Source: UBA5314 sp964635975 (GTDB lineage: Bacteria > Bacillota > Syntrophomonadia > Syntrophomonadales > Syntrophomonadaceae). From it: a DNA stretch of 64,000 bases. Where the stretch lies: NCBI GenBank assembly GCA_964635975.1, contig CAZWPO010000014.1:1-64000 (forward strand), written 5' to 3'. Positions 15,036 through 23,934 of this stretch are shown here, piece by piece. Positions within the stretch are counted from its first letter, which is position 1. The number at the start of each line of letters is the position of its first letter. A model generated the notes under the pieces. That model saw only the letters and a program-made list of their open reading frames with translations. It was not told the origin of the DNA and did not search any database. Both the position numbers and the translations under genes were made by a program.

Positions 15036-15746
15036 TTGTCAGAGTCAATTACAACCCGATTTATTGATAGCTTTTCCATGGAAAAGGGTCTGTGGAGCCA
15101 CGAAGATTTTATGGTGGTAGAGCAGGCTTTTAAACTATTCATTGGAGGAGTCTACACTCATACTCTGTACTGCTGCCCTGACGATATGGAAGAACTGGTG
15201 GTGGGAAATCTTGCTTCCCAGGGGATTATCACCCACGCTGCTCAGGTAGAGTCAATAAGCATAAATGGCCAGAGCATTGAAGTTCAAATTAAAAACCATG
15301 AGCCTGCTGTGGTACGGGAAATCGAAAGCAAAGATGGTCTTTTTTGTTATGCCGGGGATGCGCTGGAACTAATGAGACAGCACCTGGACAGTTCAGAGCT
15401 GCACAAAATCACCGGTGGGGTGCACCTGATGAGCCTGGCCAGGGGAAGTCAGATACTGGCTACCCGACAGGATGTAGGGCGACACAACGCGCTTGATAAG
15501 TTGTTTGGATATTGCCTCTTAAACCAGATCGACATACAAGACAAGATCCTCTTGAGCAGCGGCAGGGTCAGTCACGAGATTATTCAGAAAGTAGTGAGCA
15601 TGGGGATCAAAATTGTGGTGTCACGGGCTGCGGTCACTTCACTGGGTGCTCAGGTCGCCCTGGATAATGGGATAACAGTGTTGGGATTCACACGCGGCAG
15701 CCGCTTTAATATTTACTCCCATCCGAAAAGAATTTTATGGAAGTAG
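15036..15746 (+). CDS. fdhD: FdhD-family sulfurtransferase (formate dehydrogenase accessory protein)
   Basis: 236 residues, TTG start with GGGAGG about 11 nt upstream. FdhD passes sulfur from cysteine desulfurase to the Mo/W-bis-MGD cofactor of formate dehydrogenase. Conserved blocks are ITGGVHLMSLARG, QDVGRHNALDKLFGY, LSSGRVSHEIIQKV and the C-terminal TVLGFTRGSRFNIYSHP. The usual CGxCG segment with two catalytic Cys is replaced by FCYAGDALEL with a single Cys, so this is an atypical member. It is followed after 12 nt by the RACo-like gene. No formate dehydrogenase gene is in the window. Confidence 0.88.
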   Translation: MSESITTRFIDSFSMEKGLWSHEDFMVVEQAFKLFIGGVYTHTLYCCPDDMEELVVGNLASQGIITHAAQVESISINGQSIEVQIKNHEPAVVREIESKDGLFCYAGDALELMRQHLDSSELHKITGGVHLMSLARGSQILATRQDVGRHNALDKLFGYCLLNQIDIQDKILLSSGRVSHEIIQKVVSMGIKIVVSRAAVTSLGAQVALDNGITVLGFTRGSRFNIYSHPKRILWK

Positions 15747-15758
15747 GGCGGTGAAAGA

Positions 15759-17567
15759 GTGTCGGAACAGGTTTCCATAATAGTGGTCGATCCTGAGCAA
15801 AAGGAAAGGCGAGTCTGGGCTGTTCGTGGTCAGAATTTGAGAGAGGCCCTGGTTTTAACTGGCCTGGATCCTGGCGGAACATGCGGCGGGCGGGGAACAT
15901 GCGGGAAATGCAAAGTGCGTGTGGAGTCCGCTTCCTCCCCAATGGGTGCCGAGGAGCGCAGCCGACTGCTCCCGGAAGAAATCAAAGCCGGGGAGCGCCT
16001 GGCCTGCTTTATTGATGTAAATGAGTCTATGACTGTCCGGGTGGATTACAGTGAGAATATGAAGGGAAGTAAAATCAGGCCTCGTATGGCTGACGCCGGA
16101 CGGGTAGATCCAAAGTATGTTGAAACCAGGCGTATATTTATCGAGGGGCTGGATAAGCAGAATCCGGTCCCGCTTTATGACCGGCTCAAAAAGGCTATGC
16201 CCGGTTTGATTATGAAAATCCCACCGGACAACTTGAACGACCTGGCTGCGCTCGATCGTCAGGGGCGGCCAACCATGGAACTATATGCGCTTATTTTTGA
16301 AGGACGTGAGGTCAAGTGTCTCTCCAGAGACAATGACAGCGCCTATGGCATTGCTTTGGATCTGGGCACTACCAGTCTGCAGGCTTCCCTGGTAGATCTG
16401 GTGGATGGAGAGGTCGTGTCCATTACGTCCCAAACCAATTTGCAGAGGGTGCTGGGCGAAGATATTATATCCAGGGTCTCGCATTGCCTTGATAATCCCG
16501 AAGGGCTTGGCAACCTTAACCGGATTCTTATAAACGGGGTCAATGCTATGATCGATGAACTGCTGGCAGAGAGCGGGATTCCCGCGGACCAGATCTTTGC
16601 TTTCAGCGTGGTGGGAAATCCTGTAATGCTGCATTTTTTCCTCCGTTTTAATGTGAACGGATTTGGCAGCATGCCTTACTACGGGATGTTTTACAGCGAT
16701 TACCTGGCTTCTGCAGCCGCACTAGGCCTGAAGGCGAATCCAGAGGCTACTGTATTCCTACTCCCCCAGATAGGCGGATTCGTAGGATCAGATACTGTAT
16801 CCGGATTGTTGAGTTTAAACGCTTTAAACGACCAGCGTTTTCTCTATATCGACATCGGGACCAATGGAGAGGTAGTGATTGGCAATCGCGGGCAGTTTTG
16901 GGCTGCATCGGCCGCAGCCGGGCCCGCTTTTGAAGGGGGCTCGATAACTCGGGGCATGAGGGCAGTAACAGGGGCTATTGACCGGGTGCAGATAAAAGAT
17001 GGATCATTGAGCTATCATGTCCTTGGTGGGGTCAACCCGCGCGGTCTGTGCGGATCAGGAATAATAGATCTAGTAGGTTCGCTGCTTGAAGGTCAGTATC
17101 TTGACAGTATGGGGCAGTTTACATCGCTGTCAGAAGAGCGCTTGGCCATGCGGGCAGGTGCTCGCGGGCTAGAATTGCGTTTATCAGGAAAAAGTTACCC
17201 GGAAATTGTTTTTAACCAGGAAGATGTACGCCAGCTTCAGCTGGCCAAGAGTGCTGTTCGCACTGCGGCAGATATACTGCTTGAGAAGGCCGGAATGAAT
17301 GCAAAAGACCTGAACGCAGTGTTTCTGGCTGGAACATTCGGATCATACGTCGATCCGGAAAAAGCAGTTAGAATCGGACTCCTGCCCAGAGTAGATGGCA
17401 GCATAGTCAAGAATATAGGTAATGCGGCTGCTGCGGGAGCGGTCAAGGCGCTGCTATCGCCTTTTCAACAGGAGGAAGCGAGAAGCCTGGCCGGTAGGAT
17501 CAAATACATAGAACTGGCCAGCCAGCAGAATTTTTCAGACTTATTCATTAAGAATCTGAATTTTTAG
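15759..17567 (+). CDS. RACo-like ferredoxin/ASKHA protein (DUF4445), corrinoid reductive activator family
   Basis: 602 residues, GTG start. N-terminal [2Fe-2S] ferredoxin domain with CGGRGTCGKCKV (about residues 43-54) and a fourth Cys at LACFID. A linker follows, then an actin-like ASKHA ATPase domain from about 190 (GIALDLGTTSLQASLVD; LYIDIGTNGEVVIG; FLAGTFGSYVDPEKA). In characterised members (RACo, RamA) the protein uses ATP to re-reduce oxidised Co(II) corrinoid proteins. Here a likely client is the MetH at 27.8 kb, which lacks its own reactivation domain; this is inference. It shares a transcript with fdhD. Confidence 0.88.
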   Translation: MSEQVSIIVVDPEQKERRVWAVRGQNLREALVLTGLDPGGTCGGRGTCGKCKVRVESASSPMGAEERSRLLPEEIKAGERLACFIDVNESMTVRVDYSENMKGSKIRPRMADAGRVDPKYVETRRIFIEGLDKQNPVPLYDRLKKAMPGLIMKIPPDNLNDLAALDRQGRPTMELYALIFEGREVKCLSRDNDSAYGIALDLGTTSLQASLVDLVDGEVVSITSQTNLQRVLGEDIISRVSHCLDNPEGLGNLNRILINGVNAMIDELLAESGIPADQIFAFSVVGNPVMLHFFLRFNVNGFGSMPYYGMFYSDYLASAAALGLKANPEATVFLLPQIGGFVGSDTVSGLLSLNALNDQRFLYIDIGTNGEVVIGNRGQFWAASAAAGPAFEGGSITRGMRAVTGAIDRVQIKDGSLSYHVLGGVNPRGLCGSGIIDLVGSLLEGQYLDSMGQFTSLSEERLAMRAGARGLELRLSGKSYPEIVFNQEDVRQLQLAKSAVRTAADILLEKAGMNAKDLNAVFLAGTFGSYVDPEKAVRIGLLPRVDGSIVKNIGNAAAAGAVKALLSPFQQEEARSLAGRIKYIELASQQNFSDLFIKNLNF

Positions 17568-17593
17568 TATTTGAATTTCATTAATAATTAAAT

Positions 17594-17634
17594 AAAAGCC
17601 CGTGCGAGCAACCTAAGTGTTGATGCACGGGCCT
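17594..17634 (-). terminator. Terminator of the DUF1015 gene
   Basis: AAGCCCGTGC and GCACGGGCCTT arms; the T-run (CTTTTATTT) is on the minus strand. It may also slow plus-strand transcripts from the RACo-like gene. Confidence 0.8.
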
Positions 17635-17660
17635 TGTCTGCGCATGGAAACATTTTTACC

Positions 17661-18962
17661 TTACTTGATATCCAGATCATTTATTATTAATCCGGTTATG
17701 AGCTTGGGATAAAAATAAGTTGATTTCTGAGGCATCTTATCACGCGCATTGGCAACGGCAACGATATCCTCGACGCGGGTGGCGTTGAGTAAAAAGCCCA
17801 GCTGGAAGTGGCCGCTGTCAACCTGCTCGACCAAAAACTTTTCACTGCGGGTATAGCTCAGGTTGTCCTGGCTGCGCCTTTGCTCTTCACCGATGTTTAG
17901 GATCTGATCAAGCACCAAATAATCAAGAATAGCCACATCGAGGTCTTTCCAGGCTGTGGATTTATCCTGTGGCAGACGCTCGGCAACCAGATCCGGATCT
18001 TTTACTTTTAACATGAATAAGCCGCTTTTGGTATACAGGCCGAAGCTGTGAGCCTGCTTGCCACTGATTTCAAGTTCATTCATGAAAGCAGCCGTGTTGC
18101 TGCCCTCGAACGGTATTACCTCAAACAGCGGGCTCAGTTTTTCCATGAAATCTGCCTGGTTGAAATCAGGTATATTTCCCGCCAGCCGATGGGTTGGGAA
18201 CACTACCAGTCCTCCATCGTATAAATTGACCAGCGTAGCCAGACAATAATCATATCCGGAATGGCCGGCGGCCTTCATAGATTTGGAAAAGTCAAGAGCG
18301 GTTTCATAGCGGTGATGGCCATCAGCGATATATATCTTTTTGTCTTCCATAAGGTCGACGATTTTCTTAACAAGGGCGGTATCGCCGATCACCCAGATGC
18401 GGTGGGTCTCATTGGCTTCATCAATGATGTCTATGTCTGGCGTGCGGTTTTTGGCATAATCAAGCATCAACTGGTCGATTAAATTATCCTCATCGATAAA
18501 TACAGCAAAAATAGAACTGAAATTACTGTGCGTATGCTGCATTAGTTTAAAACGATCAGCTTTGGGTTTGGACAGGGTCTCCTCATGGGGAAGGATGTTG
18601 CCCTTGCTGTAGTCTTCTACCTGCAAGCCGCAGACCAAACCGCTGCGCACCAGTTTGCGGCCGTGATGCTCAAAAATCTGCTGGTAGAGATAGAGCGAAG
18701 GAGTCGATTCCGGAAGTAAGGTCTCATCTTCACGCCATTTATCCAGGTATTGCCGGGCTCTGGTATAACGGTTATTCTCATCGCTGTCCTGGGGGAAGAT
18801 CAAGCCCAGCTCCAGGCGAATGATATTGGAGGGATGTTCTGCATAGTAGCGAGCCTGGGCGGTATCATCGATGATATCATAGGGGGGAGTCACAACTGAA
18901 GCCAGGTTGGCTATCTTTTCTTTATTGTAGCGTAGACCTCTAAATGGAAGAATTTTTGCCAT
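17661..18962 (-). CDS. DUF1015 family protein
   Basis: 433 residues spanning the whole DUF1015 family: N-terminal MAKILPFRGLRYN.. and VVTPPYDII, the central IYIADGHHRYETALDF motif and a C-terminal region ending near residue 430. The GHHRY motif suggests a ParB/sulfiredoxin-like phosphotransfer fold, but the reaction is not established. It is a single gene between two divergent or convergent units. Confidence 0.9.
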   Translation of the reverse strand: MAKILPFRGLRYNKEKIANLASVVTPPYDIIDDTAQARYYAEHPSNIIRLELGLIFPQDSDENNRYTRARQYLDKWREDETLLPESTPSLYLYQQIFEHHGRKLVRSGLVCGLQVEDYSKGNILPHEETLSKPKADRFKLMQHTHSNFSSIFAVFIDEDNLIDQLMLDYAKNRTPDIDIIDEANETHRIWVIGDTALVKKIVDLMEDKKIYIADGHHRYETALDFSKSMKAAGHSGYDYCLATLVNLYDGGLVVFPTHRLAGNIPDFNQADFMEKLSPLFEVIPFEGSNTAAFMNELEISGKQAHSFGLYTKSGLFMLKVKDPDLVAERLPQDKSTAWKDLDVAILDYLVLDQILNIGEEQRRSQDNLSYTRSEKFLVEQVDSGHFQLGFLLNATRVEDIVAVANARDKMPQKSTYFYPKLITGLIINDLDIK

Positions 18963-19128
18963 TGTTTTATCAATAGACCTCCTTGGCGCTTAATAGGTTT
19001 CGATTGTTTCAAATTTTAGTATATGCCAATGGTTTATGCAATTCTTTTTTAACCCGTGTTTTGTTGATTTTTAGCTCTGGGAATGTCTACAATGAAATAC
19101 TGAAGGATGTTGCCCGGGGAGGAATAAG

Positions 19129-19893
19129 ATGATTGCCGATTATCATATCCATGCGGTTGCACATGGGGAGTATTATTATACTGATGAATGGCTACGCTGT
19201 TTTATCGCGCGAGCCAAACAGATGGGCATTGATGAAATAGGATTCTCTGAACATGACGAGTATCTGGAACGGATTGATCGTGATTTGATCCGGGTGCTGG
19301 GGAAGGAGTACCCGGAAATCGGGCTTAGATTAGGCCTGGAGATGGATTTTATCCCCGGCCGGCAGAACTATATAAGGGGCTTGCTGGCTCATAACCAGTT
19401 TGATTATGTGCTGGGATCAGTTCACTTTATTGACGGGTGGGGTTTTGACCATCCTGACCATCGTGTTCGCTTTGAAGAACTGGATATCGATGAAGTCTAT
19501 GATGACTACTTCTCCCTGGTAAAGGAAGCCGTTGAGACTGGCTTGTTCGACATCGTGAGCCATCTCGACCTGGTCAAGGTCTGGGGGCACAGACCCAAGC
19601 GCCGCGACATTTTTGAATTTGTACAGCCGGTTTTACGGTGTGTTAAAGAGGCCGGGATGGTAATAGAAATAAATAGCGGAGGTTTACGCAAACCTGTAGG
19701 GGAGATGTATCCCTCCTTTGATATCCTTAAACAAATGGCCAAGATGGAAATCCCTATTACCCTCGGTTCTGATGCCCACCATCCCGACCAGTTAGGATAC
19801 GGGCTGAATGAGGCAGCCCGGCTGGCACGTCAGGCCGGATATGACAAATTTGTAAAATTTGAATCTCGCCGCCAGATTACAGCCTGGTTGTAG
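19129..19893 (+). CDS. PHP-domain phosphatase, HisJ/HisK histidinol-phosphatase family
   Basis: 254 residues. Metal-binding motifs of the PHP fold: DYHIHAV at the N-terminus, GFSEHDEY near 45, LGLEMDFIPG near 70, YVLGSVHFI, SHLDLVK near 145 and LGSDAHHP near 217. It is similar in length to HisK-type histidinol-phosphatases. No his genes are nearby, so a different phosphoester substrate is possible. GGAGGAATAAG precedes the ATG. It is followed closely by the antiporter gene. Confidence 0.85.
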   Translation: MIADYHIHAVAHGEYYYTDEWLRCFIARAKQMGIDEIGFSEHDEYLERIDRDLIRVLGKEYPEIGLRLGLEMDFIPGRQNYIRGLLAHNQFDYVLGSVHFIDGWGFDHPDHRVRFEELDIDEVYDDYFSLVKEAVETGLFDIVSHLDLVKVWGHRPKRRDIFEFVQPVLRCVKEAGMVIEINSGGLRKPVGEMYPSFDILKQMAKMEIPITLGSDAHHPDQLGYGLNEAARLARQAGYDKFVKFESRRQITAWL

Positions 19894-19921
19894 CGAGAGA
19901 TGATGAATAAGGAGAAGGTTT

Positions 19922-20932
19922 ATGCAGAATATGGGGCTGTTGTTGGTAAGTTTGGGAATCGTACTGCTCGGGGCTGAGGTCTTTGTAAACGGGATTGAAT
20001 GGCTGGGTAAAAAAATGAACTTGTCTGAAGGGGCAGTGGGCAGTGTGCTGGCCGCGGTGGGGACCGCTCTGCCGGAAACGATCATTCCGCTGATTGCTAT
20101 AGCTTTCTCGGGGGGCGCTTCAGGCCATGAAATTGGCATAGGTGCTATCCTGGGAGCTCCATTGATGCTTTCTACTCTGGCTATGTTTGTGACCGGTATC
20201 GCGGTTTTGATCTTCAGTCGTCGCCGCACTCACGGACGCAAGGTTCTGGCCGACTATTCATCACTCAGACGAGATCTGCGCTTTTTTATACCAGTATATG
20301 GTACGGCGGTTATTGCGGGATTGATTCCTCCGGATTACAGAATATTTCAGATAATTATAGCGATATGCATGGTTCTCTCCTATCTTATCTATGTATATAT
20401 CATGATCTCTCAGGAGAGGGATATTGAATCCGACGAGGACCTGCCCCGCTGCTATTTTGCCCGTTCGTATGAGTCCCCGCCCATTTTTTTGATTTTGCTG
20501 CAGGTTGCTGTAGCACTAGGTCTTATCATCCTTGGGGCTCGTCTATTTGTTGATTCGGTAGCCGCACTGGCGGTATTGTTCGGTGTGCCTGCATTCGTAC
20601 TAGCCATTATAATCACACCCATTGCAACTGAATTGCCCGAGAAATTTAACAGTATAATATGGATTTCCAGGGAAAAAGACACCCTGGCCCTGGGCAATAT
20701 CACTGGAGCCATGGTTTTTCAGAGTTCGTTGATACCGGCCATGGGCATATTGCTAACTGACTGGCAGTTGAGCAGGGGAGCGTTGATAGCTGCTGCTATA
20801 GCACTTGTAACCTCGAGTATCCTGCTGGAAGAAATAAGCCGCAAGAAGCACGTAACGGCAAGGACTTTATCCTTTGGCGGCTTAATGTACCTGCTGTTTT
20901 TAGGGTCCGTCTTTGTCGGCTGGATCAGATAG
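19922..20932 (+). CDS. Sodium/calcium exchanger family protein
   Basis: 336 residues, about ten hydrophobic segments in two inverted halves. The ion-binding alpha repeats show as GTALPETIIPLIA (about residues 43-55) and ITPIATELPEKFNSI (about 228-242). A cytoplasmic loop with charged residues (SQERDIESDEDLPR) lies between the halves. Predicted to exchange Ca2+ or another cation for Na+/H+ at the cytoplasmic membrane. RidA follows 12 nt later. Confidence 0.9.
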   Translation: MQNMGLLLVSLGIVLLGAEVFVNGIEWLGKKMNLSEGAVGSVLAAVGTALPETIIPLIAIAFSGGASGHEIGIGAILGAPLMLSTLAMFVTGIAVLIFSRRRTHGRKVLADYSSLRRDLRFFIPVYGTAVIAGLIPPDYRIFQIIIAICMVLSYLIYVYIMISQERDIESDEDLPRCYFARSYESPPIFLILLQVAVALGLIILGARLFVDSVAALAVLFGVPAFVLAIIITPIATELPEKFNSIIWISREKDTLALGNITGAMVFQSSLIPAMGILLTDWQLSRGALIAAAIALVTSSILLEEISRKKHVTARTLSFGGLMYLLFLGSVFVGWIR

Positions 20933-20944
20933 GGAGGAATTGGT

Positions 20945-21403
20945 ATGAACGTTGAAGAGCGCCTGAAAGAGATGAATATAGTTATACCTCAAGTGACCAG
21001 ACCGCTCGCATCTTATGTGCCGGCCATTGCTGCCGGCTCGCTGGTATTTGTATCCGGACAACTGCCAATGAGTGAAGGCAGCCTCCTCTATTCTGGTAAA
21101 GTAGGTGTGGATCTGAGTATAGAAGAAGGAGAAGAAGCAGCCCGTCAGGCCATGATTAACTGCCTGGCGGCTCTATTCGGCATGCTGGGAGATTGGGAAG
21201 CCCTGGACAGGATTGTGAAGGTCACGGGATATATTCAATGCCGTGAGGATTTTACCCAGCAGCCCCGGGTGCTGAACGGTGCTTCCAACTTGCTGGAGCA
21301 GATATTTGGGGATAAGGGCCTGCACGCGCGGGCGGCAGTGGGAGTAAATGCTCTGCCATTGAACGCTGCCTGCGAAGTGGAGCTCATAGCTAAACTAAAA
21401 TAA
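20945..21403 (+). CDS. RidA/YjgF family protein
   Basis: 152 residues, slightly longer than canonical RidA (~125) and closer to the COG0251 subgroup seen in many anaerobes. Motifs: AGSLVFVSGQLPM, the RQAMINCLAAL helix, and RAAVGVNALPLNAACEVELIA with the conserved Arg. RidA deaminates reactive enamine/imine intermediates; activity of this subgroup is less certain. It is last in the PHP-antiporter-RidA unit, followed by a strong bidirectional terminator. Confidence 0.9.
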   Translation: MNVEERLKEMNIVIPQVTRPLASYVPAIAAGSLVFVSGQLPMSEGSLLYSGKVGVDLSIEEGEEAARQAMINCLAALFGMLGDWEALDRIVKVTGYIQCREDFTQQPRVLNGASNLLEQIFGDKGLHARAAVGVNALPLNAACEVELIAKLK

Positions 21404-21429
21404 CTATTATTACCAACGAAAAACGTTAG

Positions 21430-21477
21430 AAAAAGCCCGTGATTGAGAAAGATTAGACCCCGATCGCGGACTTTTTT
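21430..21477. terminator. Bidirectional terminator with AAAGCCCGTGATTGAG motif
   Basis: AAAAAGCCCGTGATTGAG pairs with the arm ending GATCGCGGACTTTTTT, allowing G-U pairs, and T-runs occur on both strands. It separates the convergent ridA and potassium channel genes. The left arm shares AAAGCCCGYGATTGAG with the inner stem of the mobile element at 45 kb. Confidence 0.85.
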
Positions 21478-21505
21478 AGATATATAGATTTATTTTTTAT
21501 ATATG

Positions 21506-22495
21506 CTAGAATTCGGTCTCTAATTGTTCCAGAGCCGTGCGGGAACCCAACAAGATCAATGTATCTCCAATAAGCACCTTGTCATAGCCATGAATATTCA
21601 TTCTTACCTCATTATCTCTGATAATTGCAATTACACGCATTTCCACTTCTTCCCGCCCAAAGATGCTCTTAATGTCTTGATTAACCAGTGGCGAAGTTTC
21701 GGCAATCAGCAGTTCTTCAAGCTGCAGTTCCTTATTGGGAATAGTAAAAAGAGTATCTACCAGATCCACGGTTACTGGTTTAAGCATGGACATGGCCATT
21801 TGGTGGCCGCCTATCTGGGTGGGTGATATAACTTTATCAGCACCGGCACGCCTGAGTTTTTCTACGGTCTCCGGTCGCTCAGCCCGGGCTACTATTTTAA
21901 GCTGGGGATTCAGATCCCTGGCTGAGAGGGCCACAAACAGGTTATAGGCATCCTCGGGAAGGGCTGCTACCACCCCCCTGGCTTTGTGAATGCCCAGGGT
22001 AATTAAAACTTCGTCCTCAGTAGCGTCGCCAAGGTAAATCAGGTGTCCTGCATCTTCCAGGTGAGTGGTTTTTTCTTCATCATTGTCAACCAGCACATAG
22101 GGTACATTCTCGTTTTTCAGGATGTGCGCAACACTAGATCCTACCCGGCCAGCTCCACAAACAATTATGTGGTTTTCCAGCTTCTTAATGGCCGCCAGGG
22201 TTTTATCATGTCTCAATATTCTTGACACCTGCCCTTCAACCAGGAATGAAAATATGGTTAATAAACAATAGGTTACCAGACCTACGCCTAAAAGCATTAC
22301 CGCCAAAAGGAATACTTTGCCTTGGTATGTTACCGGCAGCATTTCTCCATACCCTGTAGTGGTTAGTGTTTGAACCGTCAACCAGAAGGAGTCAAATACA
22401 GACCATCCTTCAAAATAGACGAGACCCGCGGTGCTCAAGAAGATAACCAGCAGTAATTATACTATGGCAATTGTAATTTTCAGCCTGGATTCCAA
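21506..22495 (-). pseudogene. TrkA-N potassium channel (2TM pore + RCK), interrupted by an in-frame stop
   Basis: The intact part (21506-22438) encodes the pore helix and filter TVQTLTTTGYGEMLP, TM2, an RCK/TrkA-N domain (HIIVCGAGRVGSSVAHIL) and a TrkA-C domain. The first membrane helix is cut: upstream in the same frame ESRLKITIAIV runs into TAA (22457-22459), followed by LLLVIFLSTAGLVYFEGW. A natural start is TTG 22495 with GAGGA 6 nt upstream. No ribosome site precedes TTG 22438. A nonsense mutation, sequencing error or readthrough are all possible. Without TM1 the channel should not assemble. Confidence 0.75.
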
Positions 22496-22596
22496 GACAA
22501 TTCCTCGATTCACTAGGATTGATAAGGAAACACTTCGGGGACCTTTTTCATTATAGCATAGCTTAACGGCGCCTAATCCCACTATCATGGAGGATA

Positions 22597-23727
22597 TTAC
22601 GATATTTTACCGACCAGGGCGTTGCTGAAACGGATATTGATCTTGCTGATAACAAAACAAGTCGCGAGGCTTGCAATTGCGCACACTATAAAAACCAGAA
22701 AAATCTGGGCAACGGGATTGATCGCTGTCATGTATGCCTTTGCAAACGAGTTGAGATAGAACAGGATCAATGGATGGACAAAATAGCCTCCGAAAGAGTA
22801 CCTGCCGACCATATGCATATGACTGGTCAGATTGGGATAGCCTGCGGCAATAATACTCGAGATATAGTAGAGGAACAGCAGGGAAGCTGTAAGATAGAAG
22901 ACCATTTCTAGATTTAAAGGCAGGGTGATCTGATAGTTTATAATGTAACTCCCGGCTGTGTTGTACTGAGCTGAGAGGAACATTTTGTAGAAAATGAATG
23001 CGAAAGTTGCGAGGAAAGCCAGGATGATCATGCCGGAAAAACGCCGTAAAACTTCCTTAATCTTAATGATATACAGACCGGCAACAGAACCCATGATGAA
23101 ATAGAGGAACCAGGATGGGAAAATACGGTCCCGGTAGTCCACGATAGTTTTCAACACCGGTGAAGTAATATCGCTGTAAACCAGGGGTATAACATGATTG
23201 TATGCCCAAATGTAGGCGATATATAAAGCAAATGTCAGGCCTAAGAGCAGCGCCGGACGGTTGCGGCAGCTTAAAATCAGCTTTCTAAAAAGCGGGAAGA
23301 CTAAATAGAACTGCAATACCATGACCATAAACCACAGGTGATAAAAAGCATCGCCAGCCAGAGTATGCTGGCCGATCCTGAATAAAGCTGAACCGGAATC
23401 GGGGGTGCCGGTGAGGAAGTGTAACCAGACAAAATAGAACACTGACCAGAGGAAGTAGGGAACGAATACGGAGGTAAAACGTTTGTGAATAAAATTGCCG
23501 TAAAACAGCTCCTTTTCCCCGTGATTATAAAAGAGAACCAGACCGGTAATGAAGACGAACATGGGAACGCCGAACCTTATTAAGAGGAGAAGAAAGGCGG
23601 AGCTCAGCCCGGAAGCGGCATCTAAATTGTCATTATACATGTAGCATGCCAGAGTGTGCTGGAGGACAATGGCCAGGAATGCAAGAGCTCTTAAAATTTC
23701 AATTTCGTCTAATTTGTGTTTGTGCAT
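22597..23727 (-). CDS. Acyltransferase-3 family membrane protein
   Basis: 376 residues, about ten membrane segments. It has the acyltransferase-3 (OafA/NodX-like) opening LDEIEILRALAFLAIVLQHT with the catalytic-type His, HLWFMVMVLQFYLVFPLF, and the late YSFGGYFVHPLILFYLN segment. Such enzymes O-acetylate or O-acylate surface polysaccharides, teichoic acids or peptidoglycan. No polysaccharide cluster surrounds it, so the acceptor cannot be named. Confidence 0.88.
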   Translation of the reverse strand: MHKHKLDEIEILRALAFLAIVLQHTLACYMYNDNLDAASGLSSAFLLLLIRFGVPMFVFITGLVLFYNHGEKELFYGNFIHKRFTSVFVPYFLWSVFYFVWLHFLTGTPDSGSALFRIGQHTLAGDAFYHLWFMVMVLQFYLVFPLFRKLILSCRNRPALLLGLTFALYIAYIWAYNHVIPLVYSDITSPVLKTIVDYRDRIFPSWFLYFIMGSVAGLYIIKIKEVLRRFSGMIILAFLATFAFIFYKMFLSAQYNTAGSYIINYQITLPLNLEMVFYLTASLLFLYYISSIIAAGYPNLTSHMHMVGRYSFGGYFVHPLILFYLNSFAKAYMTAINPVAQIFLVFIVCAIASLATCFVISKINIRFSNALVGKIS

Positions 23728-23934
23728 TTAATTACCTCGTCGATGATGGGTAGGAATTATATATTATTCTTCTTTGGAGAACTAATTCCTTCTCTATGAT
23801 AATCGAAAAGTTAGCGGCAAACCTTTTCATAAATATTTCATTATTTAAAATACCTAAACTAGTACGATTTCCCTGTGATAAAATCTCATTAACAGCTGAT
23901 CATGGATTATATTTTTATGCGCGAGGAGTTCATT

